A DNA stretch of 9,674 nucleotides from the NCBI GenBank assembly GCA_049642385.1, contig JBAROU010000201.1, positions 1 through 9,674 of the forward strand, written 5' to 3'. Position 1 is the first letter of the stretch. Each line of letters begins with the position of its first letter. Of this stretch, positions 1-5,308 are shown in pieces. Source of the DNA: JBAROU01 sp049642385 (GTDB lineage Bacteria > Chloroflexota > Dehalococcoidia > DSTF01 > RBG-16-68-14). The position numbers and the translations under genes were made by a program. Below the pieces are notes generated by a model. The model made no database searches. It saw only the letters and a program-made list of their open reading frames with translations, and had not been told where the DNA came from.

Positions 1-992
1 GTCCACTCCTGTGCGGAGGGGACGCCACCGAGCGACGTAGCACACAGGACGCCGCGCACGATGGCGCGTTCGACAGCGCGTACAGCAAGCACTTCGAGCG
101 CGCGATAGACGGCAGGCGTTTCGACACGCACATCGCCCGTTGCGAGCGCAAAGATCGTGTCGCCGTCGTTCAGCGTGTGGGCGGGGCGGATCGCGCGCGC
201 GAAGGCGTCGTGCGCGACGGCAGCGACCCGGTTCGCCCATTCTTTCGTGAGCCGGGCGTTCGTCGCCACGACCGCAAGCGTTGTGTTTTCGCGCGCCCGG
301 GCGGGCGCCTCACCCGAGCGCGCGAGCTCCCAGCCGTCGAGGAAGCCACCACGGTCTGCGCGCGGCCCGGCGATGGTACGACCGCTATCCGGATCGATTA
401 CGTCACCAGCGGCGTTGACGGCCGCGAGGGCACCGACGAGGAGTTGGCCAGGGCCCCGCTCGCAGGCGGTACCAAGGCCGCCCTTGAGACAGCGCTCGCG
501 GCCCGCGGCCTGCGCTACGGCGGCGCCGGTGCCGGCGCCGACGCTCCCCTGTTCGACCCGGCCGCCTTTTGCCGCCTTCGCCGCGCGATAGCCGGACTCG
601 GCGTTCGGCCGTATGTGCGAGCTGCCAACGCCGAGGTCGAAGAGGATGGCGGCGGGCACAACAGGGATGCTGAGCGTGCCGAATGGAGCGTGGACGACAC
701 CCCTACCCTGCTCCTCCAGCCAGCGGACGACGCCAGTCGCGGCGTCCAGGCCGAACACGGAACCGCCGGCGAGAACGACTGCGTGGATGCGCTCGACGAG
801 GTGGCCGGTGCGGAGGAGGTCGGTCTCGCGCGTGCCAGGCGCGCCACCGCGCACGTCGACGCCGCCAACGGCGCCTTCGGGCGGGCAGAGCACGGCGGTG
901 CAGCCGGTGGCGGCGCGGCGATTCGTCCAGTGGCCGACCTTGATGCCGGGCACGTCGGTGATTGCGTCGAGGTCAGTGTGATCGTGCTTCAC
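1..992 (-). CDS. S58-family self-processing peptidase (DmpA/BapA/L-aminopeptidase-D-esterase type), 3' end missing
   Basis: The minus-strand frame opens at a GTG (990-992) and stays open to the left edge, giving 330 residues without a stop, so the C-terminus lies outside the window. The protein opens with the family signature 'AITDVPGIKVGHWTN' (about residues 10-24), followed by 'GGVDVRGGAPGTRETDLL', 'LAGGSVFGLDAATGV', 'HIRPNAESGYRAA' and 'GSVGAGTGA', all typical of peptidase family S58. Members are Ntn-type hydrolases that cut themselves into two chains and expose an N-terminal nucleophile. The equivalent site here is 'RENTTLAVVATNA', with predicted cleavage between Asn236 and Thr237, so Thr237 would be the nucleophile. 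Family members release N-terminal residues from amides, D-amino acid esters or beta-peptides; the substrate here cannot be read. The start codon overlaps the TGA of the upstream methyltransferase (GTGA), which supports both the start and translational coupling. No signal peptide is seen, so it is probably cytoplasmic. Confidence 0.9.
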   Translation of the reverse strand, partial: MKHDHTDLDAITDVPGIKVGHWTNRRAATGCTAVLCPPEGAVGGVDVRGGAPGTRETDLLRTGHLVERIHAVVLAGGSVFGLDAATGVVRWLEEQGRGVVHAPFGTLSIPVVPAAILFDLGVGSSHIRPNAESGYRAAKAAKGGRVEQGSVGAGTGAAVAQAAGRERCLKGGLGTACERGPGQLLVGALAAVNAAGDVIDPDSGRTIAGPRADRGGFLDGWELARSGEAPARARENTTLAVVATNARLTKEWANRVAAVAHDAFARAIRPAHTLNDGDTIFALATGDVRVETPAVYRALEVLAVRAVERAIVRGVLCATSLGGVPSAQEW

Positions 993-1615
993 GGCTTCCG
1001 AGCGTGGACGAAGAGGTGCGCGCCGCCGAGCGGGTCGGGTTCGATGCTGGAGTTAAGCACGTTGAAGCCTGCGTCTGCGATCAAGCGCAGGTAGTGTTCG
1101 CCGTCGAAATGGCTCCAGAACATCTCGGCGCCGCGCACGAGCCAATCGGACTCCGTGCCTTCCCACGCCTGGCTGCCGACCACGGCGAGGAGGCGGCCAC
1201 CCTGTCGCAGCATCTCGCGCAAGCTACGAAAGAGCGTCTCGTGCTCCTCCTTGGGTACGTGGATGATCGAGTAGAGCGCGACGATAGCGTCGAACGACGT
1301 CGAGGCGAACGGCAAGGCGCACATGTCGGCACGTAGGAATGACGCGCCGCGCACCAACTCGTGGGCGAGGGCGAGCTGGCGGTGTGAGATGTCGACGCCG
1401 ACGACCTCGAAGCGCTCGCTCAGGTGCGCCGCGTAGGGCATGCCTGCGCCGCAGCCCACATCGAGCACGCGCGCGCCGCGCGGGAGACCGTCAGTCGCGC
1501 GGTCAAGGTGGGTGACGATGCTGTCCCGCGTCTCGCGGGTGCGCCAGCGGACGTACTCGTCGGCCACCTTATCGTAGCCGCGCGCAACGAGGAGCTTAGG
1601 GTTCGCTACGGCCAT
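989..1615 (-). CDS. Class I SAM-dependent methyltransferase
   Basis: A 208-residue protein with the Rossmann-fold methyltransferase pattern. The N-terminal 'GYDKVADEYVRWR' (13-25) is typical of small Methyltransf_11/25-type enzymes. Motif I, 'VLDVGCGAG', is at 50-58 and binds S-adenosylmethionine; the acidic residue after strand 2 is in 'VVGVDIS' (Asp75); 'RADMCALPFASTSFDAI' (95-111) holds motifs II/III. The C-terminus 'GGAHLFVHARKP' is the usual last strand. The family methylates small molecules or proteins; nothing here identifies the acceptor. The ATG has only a weak ribosome binding site, but the gene starts 12 bases after the stop of the membrane-protein gene upstream, and its own stop overlaps the GTG start of the S58 peptidase. 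It is therefore probably translated as part of a polycistronic message. Confidence 0.88.
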   Translation of the reverse strand: MAVANPKLLVARGYDKVADEYVRWRTRETRDSIVTHLDRATDGLPRGARVLDVGCGAGMPYAAHLSERFEVVGVDISHRQLALAHELVRGASFLRADMCALPFASTSFDAIVALYSIIHVPKEEHETLFRSLREMLRQGGRLLAVVGSQAWEGTESDWLVRGAEMFWSHFDGEHYLRLIADAGFNVLNSSIEPDPLGGAHLFVHARKP

Positions 1616-1627
1616 GTGGGCAGTGTA

Positions 1628-1948
1628 CTACGGTCGATGGAGGAGCGCGCTCAGTGAGGCGCCGAGCCAGGTGAGGCCGAGTAGCACGACCGTGAACATG
1701 CCACCCCAGAGGAACGCAACGTAAAGATCGAGCACTCGCGTGGAATCATAGCTGTTGTAGGAATCGCAACCGGGACAGGCCGCCACCCAAACGCCGACTA
1801 CAGCGAGCAGAACAACGAAGGCAAGGGGTATCGCCCAGCGCATCGCCGTCGCTGCCCAGGGCAACCACGGTCGCGCGAGGCCGGACCCCAGCGCGATGAC
1901 GGCGACGAGGCCGAACATGATCAGCGCCTCAGCGGCGTACTGGTCCAT
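1628..1948 (-). CDS. Small three-helix membrane protein with CxxC, paralogue of the upstream gene
   Basis: I do not recognise the family. The frame extends upstream to 1990, but the start is placed at the ATG at 1946-1948 because a clear GGAGGA lies seven bases before it. This gives 106 residues and a 20-base overlap with the preceding gene. Three hydrophobic segments are visible at about 6-24, 38-56 and 74-101. A 'CPGC' motif (Cys58, Cys61) and a polar Ser/Tyr/Asp stretch lie between helices 2 and 3. By the positive-inside rule (Arg26 after helix 1, Arg105 near the end) the CxxC loop would face outward. The protein shares 'GLxRP', CxxC and 'GG-x9-TWxGA' with its upstream neighbour at nearly the same spacing, so the pair looks like a tandem duplication. 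A redox or metal-binding role for CxxC is only a possibility. Confidence 0.75.
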   Translation of the reverse strand: MDQYAAEALIMFGLVAVIALGSGLARPWLPWAATAMRWAIPLAFVVLLAVVGVWVAACPGCDSYNSYDSTRVLDLYVAFLWGGMFTVVLLGLTWLGASLSALLHRP

Positions 1949-2267
1949 GCGCCTGTCCTCCGCGCAGCAATTGGGCGACCAGCGCGACAAGGGCGCCTGT
2001 CCAGGTCACAGCGATGAGCGCTGTCGCGAGAAAGCCGCCGTAGGAGAGAGCCATCCAAAAGCCAAAGCTGCGATTGTCTTCATGGCCGACGCGACATTCC
2101 CAGCAGCTCCCCGCCCAAACACTGACGCTCACGATCAATGCCACGTACATGCCGCCGATCACCGCAGAGGCGATCATCGGCGCGGCGTGATAGCGCGGGC
2201 GAAGGAGGCCGGCGAGGAATCCCGTCACCCCGATCAAGCCTGGTATCGCGAACCAGAGGACCTCCAT
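1929..2267 (-). CDS. Small three-helix membrane protein with CxxC (first of a tandem pair)
   Basis: A 112-residue protein of no family I recognise. Hydrophobic segments lie at about 4-22, 31-52 and 68-100. A 'CWEC' motif (Cys55, Cys58) followed by a charged loop (RVGHEDNR) sits between helices 2 and 3. The basic residues after helix 1 ('RPRYH') and at the C-terminus ('HGPVRR') predict a cytoplasmic C-terminus and an outward-facing CxxC loop. The ATG at 2265-2267 is preceded by GGAGG at eight bases. The distance from Arg of 'GLxRP' to the first Cys (32 residues) and from GG to TW (10 residues) is the same in the next gene, which it overlaps by 20 bases. A possible promoter with a palindromic spacer lies just upstream, so this gene may head its own transcript even though the zinc-ribbon gene is only 75 bases away. 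Confidence 0.78.
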   Translation of the reverse strand: MEVLWFAIPGLIGVTGFLAGLLRPRYHAAPMIASAVIGGMYVALIVSVSVWAGSCWECRVGHEDNRSFGFWMALSYGGFLATALIAVTWTGALVALVAQLLRGGQAHGPVRR

Positions 2268-2288
2268 GGATTTCGCCTCCTCACGATC

Positions 2289-2316
2289 AGCGTACCACCA
2301 TCTGGTGGGCTGCCAA
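2289..2316 (-). promoter_or_regulatory. Possible promoter with palindromic spacer before the membrane-protein pair
   Basis: On the minus strand TTGGCA (2311-2316) and TACGCT (2289-2294) are separated by 16 bases. The spacer holds an inverted repeat, CCACCA-GA-TGGTGG (2295-2308), where an operator could sit. The -35 differs from consensus at one position but the -10 is weak, so this is tentative. A ten-base palindrome, GTACTAGTAC, lies further upstream at 2326-2335. Confidence 0.33.
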
Positions 2317-2342
2317 GGGGCGTATGTACTAGTACGATCGCG

Positions 2343-3197
2343 CTATCTGAGGACTTCGTTGCGCTGACGTTCCTCTTCGTCCTGCACGGTGAGGTACGCG
2401 TAGATCAGGTTCGAGGCGGCGCGCGTCATGCAGTCGATCGCGTCCACCACCTCCGCGAGGCGGTGCTCTTCGACAGGGACGGCCTGGACGACGAGACGGC
2501 GCGTTCGTTCGTCGAGGACGAGCGAGGCGACCTGGTCCGGTCGCATGCCTTCGGACAGCCACGACGTCTGCGCGGCGAGCGCGGGGCCACCGCGCACGGT
2601 GGGCGCACCATCTTCGCCGCCCGCGAGCTGCGCGAGCAGCTCTGCTGAGGCGCCGCGCTGCGCCGTCGTGCGCAGGTCGCGCAGGAGCGCATCGAGCGCG
2701 GACGTCATCTCGCGCGTGGTCTCGCGGTCGAGCGCGGGGTACTGCCGGGCGAGCGACGCGGGTGGAGGCAGGCCGAATGAGGCGAGGAGCACATCGTCCG
2801 GCGCGTCCCGCAGCTCGGCGAAGAACGCCTGCGAAGACTCCGCGTCGAGGTGGAAGGAGAGGAACGTGCGGATGATGGGCTGGCGGTCGCGCGACTTGAG
2901 GGCGTGGGTGAGGGCGATCAGGTCGGTGCTGGCGAGGAGGAACTGCTCGACGATGGCGAGGGCGAGCACCTTGCGCGCCGGCGGCGACTCGAGCACGAGA
3001 CCTCGCAGGCACGTCTCGGCGACAGTGCGCCGGCCCGCAACACCCAGCTCGCCGTACGAGGCGAGGAAGTCGTGGTCGATGTCGCGCAGGTAGTTCTCGA
3101 AGCAGGAGGCGCAGCGGAGCGGACGCTCCTCCCACGGGTTGACCGCGAGCGGTTCGCCGCACTCAGCGCACGACGCCTGGACGCTGCGCTCCGCCAC
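2343..3197 (-). CDS. Uncharacterised protein with N-terminal zinc ribbon
   Basis: A 284-residue protein that I cannot assign to a named family. It starts at a GTG (3195-3197) preceded by a purine-rich GGAAGGGG ribosome binding site, 14 bases after the stop of the O-methyltransferase gene. Residues 10-32 form a treble-clef or zinc-ribbon-like motif: Cys10-x2-Cys13, then Cys29-x2-Cys32. The rest looks mostly helical and soluble, with no membrane segment or signal peptide. An Ala-rich middle section (about 165-215) looks low in complexity, and the C-terminal part (about 225-284) ends in a highly charged helix (DEEERQRNEVLR). Codon use is GC-rich like its neighbours. The motif could bind metal for nucleic-acid or protein contacts, but the sequence does not show which. 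It is probably co-transcribed with the O-methyltransferase. Confidence 0.72.
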   Translation of the reverse strand: MAERSVQASCAECGEPLAVNPWEERPLRCASCFENYLRDIDHDFLASYGELGVAGRRTVAETCLRGLVLESPPARKVLALAIVEQFLLASTDLIALTHALKSRDRQPIIRTFLSFHLDAESSQAFFAELRDAPDDVLLASFGLPPPASLARQYPALDRETTREMTSALDALLRDLRTTAQRGASAELLAQLAGGEDGAPTVRGGPALAAQTSWLSEGMRPDQVASLVLDERTRRLVVQAVPVEEHRLAEVVDAIDCMTRAASNLIYAYLTVQDEEERQRNEVLR

Positions 3198-3211
3198 CGT
3201 ACACCCCTTCC

Positions 3212-3850
3212 CTACTTGCGCCTGATGAGCATGATGCCGTCGCGGACAGTGAGGATGACGTTCGTCACGCGCTCGTCGCGCTGGACGTGATCGTTGAACG
3301 AGACGATCGCGTGGTCCTGTTCGTTTTGCGGATCGAGAACGCGACCGCTCCAGATCACGTTGTCGACCGCGATCACGCCGTTGGGTGCGAGGAGGTCGAG
3401 CGCCGCTTCGTAGTAGTTCGTGTAGTTCGGCTTGTCCGCGTCAATGAAGATCAGGTCGAATGGCCCATCGAGCGACTTCATGGTGTCGAGCGCGGGGCCC
3501 TCGCGGATCTCGATCTTCTTGCCGTGCGGGCTGCGCTCGAAGAACGAGCGGGCGAAGGCGACGGCCTTCGCGTTAACGTCGCAGGTGATGAGCCGGCCGT
3601 CGTCGGGTAGCGCGGCGGCCATCATGAGCGCGCTGAAGCCGGTGAACATGCCGACCTCGAGCACGCGCCTGGCGCTAAGCGACGCGATGAGCACCTGGAG
3701 CAGCGTCCCTTCGAGCTGGCCGGAGAGCATCCTGGGCGCATCCATCTCGGCGTAGGTGCGCTCGGTGAGCTCCTGGAGGAGCGCGGGCAGCGGCGTGGAG
3801 TGCGCCTGGGCGTACGCTTCGATTTCTTCCGGGACGAGGGTGAGTGGCAT
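3212..3850 (-). CDS. Metal-dependent O-methyltransferase, caffeoyl-CoA OMT-like (Methyltransf_3)
   Basis: A 212-residue protein of normal length for bacterial relatives of catechol and caffeoyl-CoA O-methyltransferases. These transfer a methyl group from S-adenosylmethionine to a hydroxyl of catechol-like substrates, using a divalent metal. The SAM-binding motif I is 'VLEVGMFTG' (63-71), followed by 'ITCDVNAKA' (88-96). 'DLIFIDADKPNY' (132-143) and 'VIAVDNVIWSGRV' (159-171) carry the Asp137 and Asp163-Asn164 metal ligands expected in the family. The C-terminal 'VRDGIMLIRRK' is also characteristic. The ATG (3848-3850) has an AGGAG six bases upstream. A TATACT -10 box lies 30 bases upstream of the start, and a palindromic repeat occupies the -35 area. 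The natural acceptor is unknown. Confidence 0.92.
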   Translation of the reverse strand: MPLTLVPEEIEAYAQAHSTPLPALLQELTERTYAEMDAPRMLSGQLEGTLLQVLIASLSARRVLEVGMFTGFSALMMAAALPDDGRLITCDVNAKAVAFARSFFERSPHGKKIEIREGPALDTMKSLDGPFDLIFIDADKPNYTNYYEAALDLLAPNGVIAVDNVIWSGRVLDPQNEQDHAIVSFNDHVQRDERVTNVILTVRDGIMLIRRK

Positions 3851-3879
3851 GGGCGGCTCCTGTGCGGTGGAGTGATCGC

Positions 3880-3885
3880 AGTATA
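3880..3885 (-). promoter_or_regulatory. Possible -10 box for the O-methyltransferase gene
   Basis: TATACT on the minus strand, 30 bases before the ATG at 3850. No good -35 hexamer is found 16-18 bases upstream; that area is occupied by the GC-rich palindromic repeat, so assignment rests on the -10 alone. Confidence 0.35.
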
Positions 3886-3897
3886 TAGGAAGCGCGT

Positions 3898-3979
3898 CGC
3901 GGGAAGCCCGCGGGCGGGTCTGAGACCCGCCCCTACGATTTTTATCCTCGACGTCGGGAGGCCTGAAGGCCTCTCCTAC
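3898..3979. repeat. Composite palindromic repeat at the 3' end of mutM
   Basis: Three hairpins are packed together: CGCGGG-AAG-CCCGCG (3898-3912), a perfect nine-pair stem GGGCGGGTC-TGA-GACCCGCCC (3912-3932), and GAGGCCT-GA-AGGCCTC (3958-3973). No T-run follows them on the minus strand, so they are not a typical intrinsic terminator for mutM; on the plus strand a short GATTTTTA follows the second stem, but no plus-strand gene ends there. The layout resembles the dispersed 'GTAGGGGCGGG...' palindromes I associate with Chloroflexota genomes, which is recollection and not a search result. The left part could still slow or stop transcription. Confidence 0.65.
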
Positions 3980-4841
3980 TTCGTCGCTTGCGGAGCGGTT
4001 GGCACTTCGGGCAGTAGTGGACGCTGCGGTTGCCCATCTTCGAACGTTCGATCGCGGTGCCGCAGGTGCGACAGGGCCGGCCCTCGCGGCCGTAGGCGAC
4101 GAGGTACTCCTGGTTGCCGCCGGCCTCGCCGCTGAGGTTGACGTGGTCGCGCAGGCTCACCTCTTCGCCCGCCTCGTGGCCGACGCTGCTGCCCAGGTTG
4201 GCGAGCCCTTGTTCGAGCGCGCGCACGATGCCGTCGCGCAGCCGCGCGACCTCGTCGCGAGAGAGCGTTGAGGCGGGCCGCAGTGGATGAACGCTTGCGT
4301 AGTGGAGCGCTTCGTCGGCGTAGAGGTTACCGATGCCGGCGATGGCGCTTTGATCCATGAGCACTGCCTTCACCGGCGCCGAGCGCTTCGCGAAAATCGC
4401 GGCGAGCGTCCCGGCGGTGAACGCGGCGTCGAGCGGCTCGGGGCCGAGACCGGCGAGGATCGCCTCGGGATCGTCGGTCAGCCACATCGTGCCGAACTTG
4501 CGCAGGTCGACGAAGCGCAGCTCTGCGCCGTCGTCGAGGCGGAAGCGCGCGCGGATGTAAGGCTCATCGGGGTCGTTGTGTTGTCGATAGATGACGTTGC
4601 CGGACATGCGCCGGTGGACGAGCCACCAGAGGCCTCTGTCCAAGCGAATCATCAGATACTTGCCGCGCCGGCCCGCATCCTCGATACGTCGGCCACGAAG
4701 ACCGGAGGTAAACGCATCGACGGGCATTGCCTGGACGAGGCGCGGCGCTTCGGGCGACACGAGCGCCTCGGCGATGGTGCGGCCGAGGACGGTGGCGCGC
4801 AGATCATGGGCGAGCGTTTCGACTTCAGGGAGCTCGGGCAT
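3942..4841 (-). CDS. mutM: Formamidopyrimidine-DNA glycosylase (Fpg)
   Basis: This bifunctional glycosylase/AP lyase removes 8-oxoguanine and ring-opened purines from DNA in base-excision repair. The start is set at the ATG at 4839-4841 because the mature enzyme must begin Met-Pro-Glu-Leu-Pro-Glu, with Pro2 as nucleophile and Glu3 as acid; the frame is open further upstream only because it runs through a tRNA gene. Other family landmarks are Lys61 in 'GRRGKYL', 'RRMSGNV' (77-83), 'DLRKFGTM' (112-119) with the intercalating Arg and Phe, 'AIAGIGNLYADEAL' (166-179), and a C-terminal zinc finger with Cys257, Cys260, Cys277 and Cys280 and the conserved Arg272. Fpg normally ends just after 'CPxCQ', but here a basic tail of about 18 residues follows, much of it encoded by the adjoining palindromic repeat. 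The start lies 35 bases after tRNA-Thr(GGT) and has no strong ribosome binding site, so read-through from the tRNA promoter is likely. Confidence 0.95.
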   Translation of the reverse strand: MPELPEVETLAHDLRATVLGRTIAEALVSPEAPRLVQAMPVDAFTSGLRGRRIEDAGRRGKYLMIRLDRGLWWLVHRRMSGNVIYRQHNDPDEPYIRARFRLDDGAELRFVDLRKFGTMWLTDDPEAILAGLGPEPLDAAFTAGTLAAIFAKRSAPVKAVLMDQSAIAGIGNLYADEALHYASVHPLRPASTLSRDEVARLRDGIVRALEQGLANLGSSVGHEAGEEVSLRDHVNLSGEAGGNQEYLVAYGREGRPCRTCGTAIERSKMGNRSVHYCPKCQPLRKRRSRRGLQASRRRG

Positions 4842-4876
4842 GGCGAATGCTACCGGGGGCAGCGTCTTTGAGTAGA

Positions 4877-4952
4877 TGGAGCCCACAATCGGACTCGAAC
4901 CGATGACCTCGCCCTTACCAAGGGCGTGCTCTGCCAACTGAGCTATGTGGGC
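4877..4952 (-). tRNA. tRNA-Thr(GGT)
   Basis: Read on the minus strand this is a 76-base cloverleaf. The acceptor stem is GCCCACA/TGTGGGC with encoded CCA. The D-stem is GCTC/GAGC. The anticodon stem is CGCCC/GGGCG around loop TTGGTAA, giving anticodon GGT at 4917-4919. The T-arm ATCGG-TTCGAGT-CCGAT is perfectly paired. It reads ACC/ACT threonine codons and is the last tRNA of the cluster, 35 bases before mutM. Confidence 0.97.
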
Positions 4953-5019
4953 GCGCGTTGCGCGGTGGCGCGCTACCGGTATGATGACGCGCCGCGCGTT
5001 CCGGCGTCAAACGACGTAG
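4953..5019. other. GC-rich tRNA spacer without a tRNA
   Basis: In the related Thr-Tyr-Gly-Thr cluster of E. coli a glycine tRNA occupies this place. Here the 67 bases contain no T-arm motif or cloverleaf on either strand, only GC-rich imperfect inverted repeats (TGACGC/GCGTCA-type arms) that could fold in the transcript and aid processing. A TTGACG is present on the minus strand, but no fitting -10 follows it. Confidence 0.5.
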
Positions 5020-5107
5020 TGGTGGAGGGGGCAGGATTCGAACCTGCGTAGCCCGTCAGGGCGGCGATTTTACAGACCGCTGGTTTTAGCCACTCACCCA
5101 CCCCTCC
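5020..5107 (-). tRNA. tRNA-Tyr(GTA)
   Basis: An 88-base type II tRNA with a long variable arm, as expected for bacterial tyrosine tRNA. The acceptor stem is GGAGGGG/CCCCTCC with discriminator A and encoded CCA. The anticodon stem GCGGT/ATCGC surrounds CTGTAAA, giving GTA at 5071-5073. The T-arm GCAGG-TTCGAAT-CCTGC is perfect. It lies eight bases after tRNA-Thr(TGT). Confidence 0.97.
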
Positions 5108-5115
5108 AGGAGTGG

Positions 5116-5191
5116 TGGAGCCCGCGAGGGGATTCGAACCCACTAACCTACCGATTACAAATCGGTTGCGCTACCGTTACGCCACGCGGGC
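5116..5191 (-). tRNA. tRNA-Thr(TGT) with irregular T-stem
   Basis: First tRNA of the cluster, 76 bases with encoded CCA. The acceptor stem is GCCCGCG/CGCGGGC and the anticodon stem ACCGA/TCGGT surrounds TTTGTAA, giving anticodon TGT for ACA-type threonine codons. The 5' strand of the T-stem reads AGTGGG against CCCCT, so either a T is bulged out of an otherwise perfect AGGGG/CCCCT stem, or the stem has a T-C mismatch and a six-base variable loop. The gene probably still works, but a base-call error is possible. Confidence 0.92.
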
Positions 5192-5236
5192 CCGCGTGTC
5201 CTCTCTGGAGCGTAACAAACAGACGCCCCCAACGCA

Positions 5237-5272
5237 TCGGGGCCGTCCATATCAGTATAGGATCGGCCCCGA
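5237..5272. repeat. Inverted repeat around the tRNA promoter -10
   Basis: TCGGGGCCG (5237-5245) and CGGCCCCGA (5264-5272) are perfect nine-base inverted arms with 18 bases between them. The interval contains the TATACT box; one arm overlaps the promoter spacer and the other the region just downstream of the predicted start of transcription. Confidence 0.6.
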
Positions 5273-5283
5273 AGGCGGGTCAA
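5254..5283 (-). promoter_or_regulatory. Sigma70-type promoter of the tRNA cluster
   Basis: On the minus strand TTGACC (5278-5283) and TATACT (5254-5259) are 18 bases apart, each one base from consensus. Transcription would start near 5247, about 55 bases before tRNA-Thr(TGT). The -35 lies inside the 31-bp direct repeat that also precedes the PsbP-like gene. Confidence 0.72.
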
Positions 5284-5298
5284 GAATGTGGGCTGGCG
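5268..5298 (-). repeat. 31-bp direct repeat, copy 1
   Basis: This 31-base stretch occurs again, base for base and in the same orientation, at 7311-7341. Here it starts 10 bases after the stop of the M23 peptidase gene and contains the TTGACC that serves the tRNA promoter, followed by a small CCCG-CCTT-CGGG hairpin. Confidence 0.85.
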
Positions 5299-5308
5299 GG
5301 CAGCGGTC

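Noticed and set aside
177..1094. Long plus-strand open frame of 305 codons
   Set aside because: It is the complement of the S58 peptidase frame, whose translation carries clear family motifs. The plus-strand translation is Arg/Ala/Gly-rich with no recognisable domain, a usual by-product of high GC content.
1896..2648. Plus-strand open frame of 250 codons crossing several gene borders
   Set aside because: It runs antisense to three genes with sound ribosome binding sites or motifs and spans their intergenic gap; it shows no domain of its own.
2329..3162. Minus-strand frame of 277 codons overlapping the zinc-ribbon gene
   Set aside because: Its translation is dominated by Arg, Pro and Ala. 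The alternative frame has a good ribosome binding site, a CxxC pair and balanced composition.
3912..3932. Intrinsic terminator for mutM
   Set aside because: The nine-pair stem is strong, but no T-run follows it on the minus strand; the block fits a dispersed palindromic repeat better.
4842..4937. Upstream extension of mutM by 32 residues
   Set aside because: The extension runs through tRNA-Thr(GGT), and Fpg needs Pro2 exposed after Met removal, which fixes the start at 4841.
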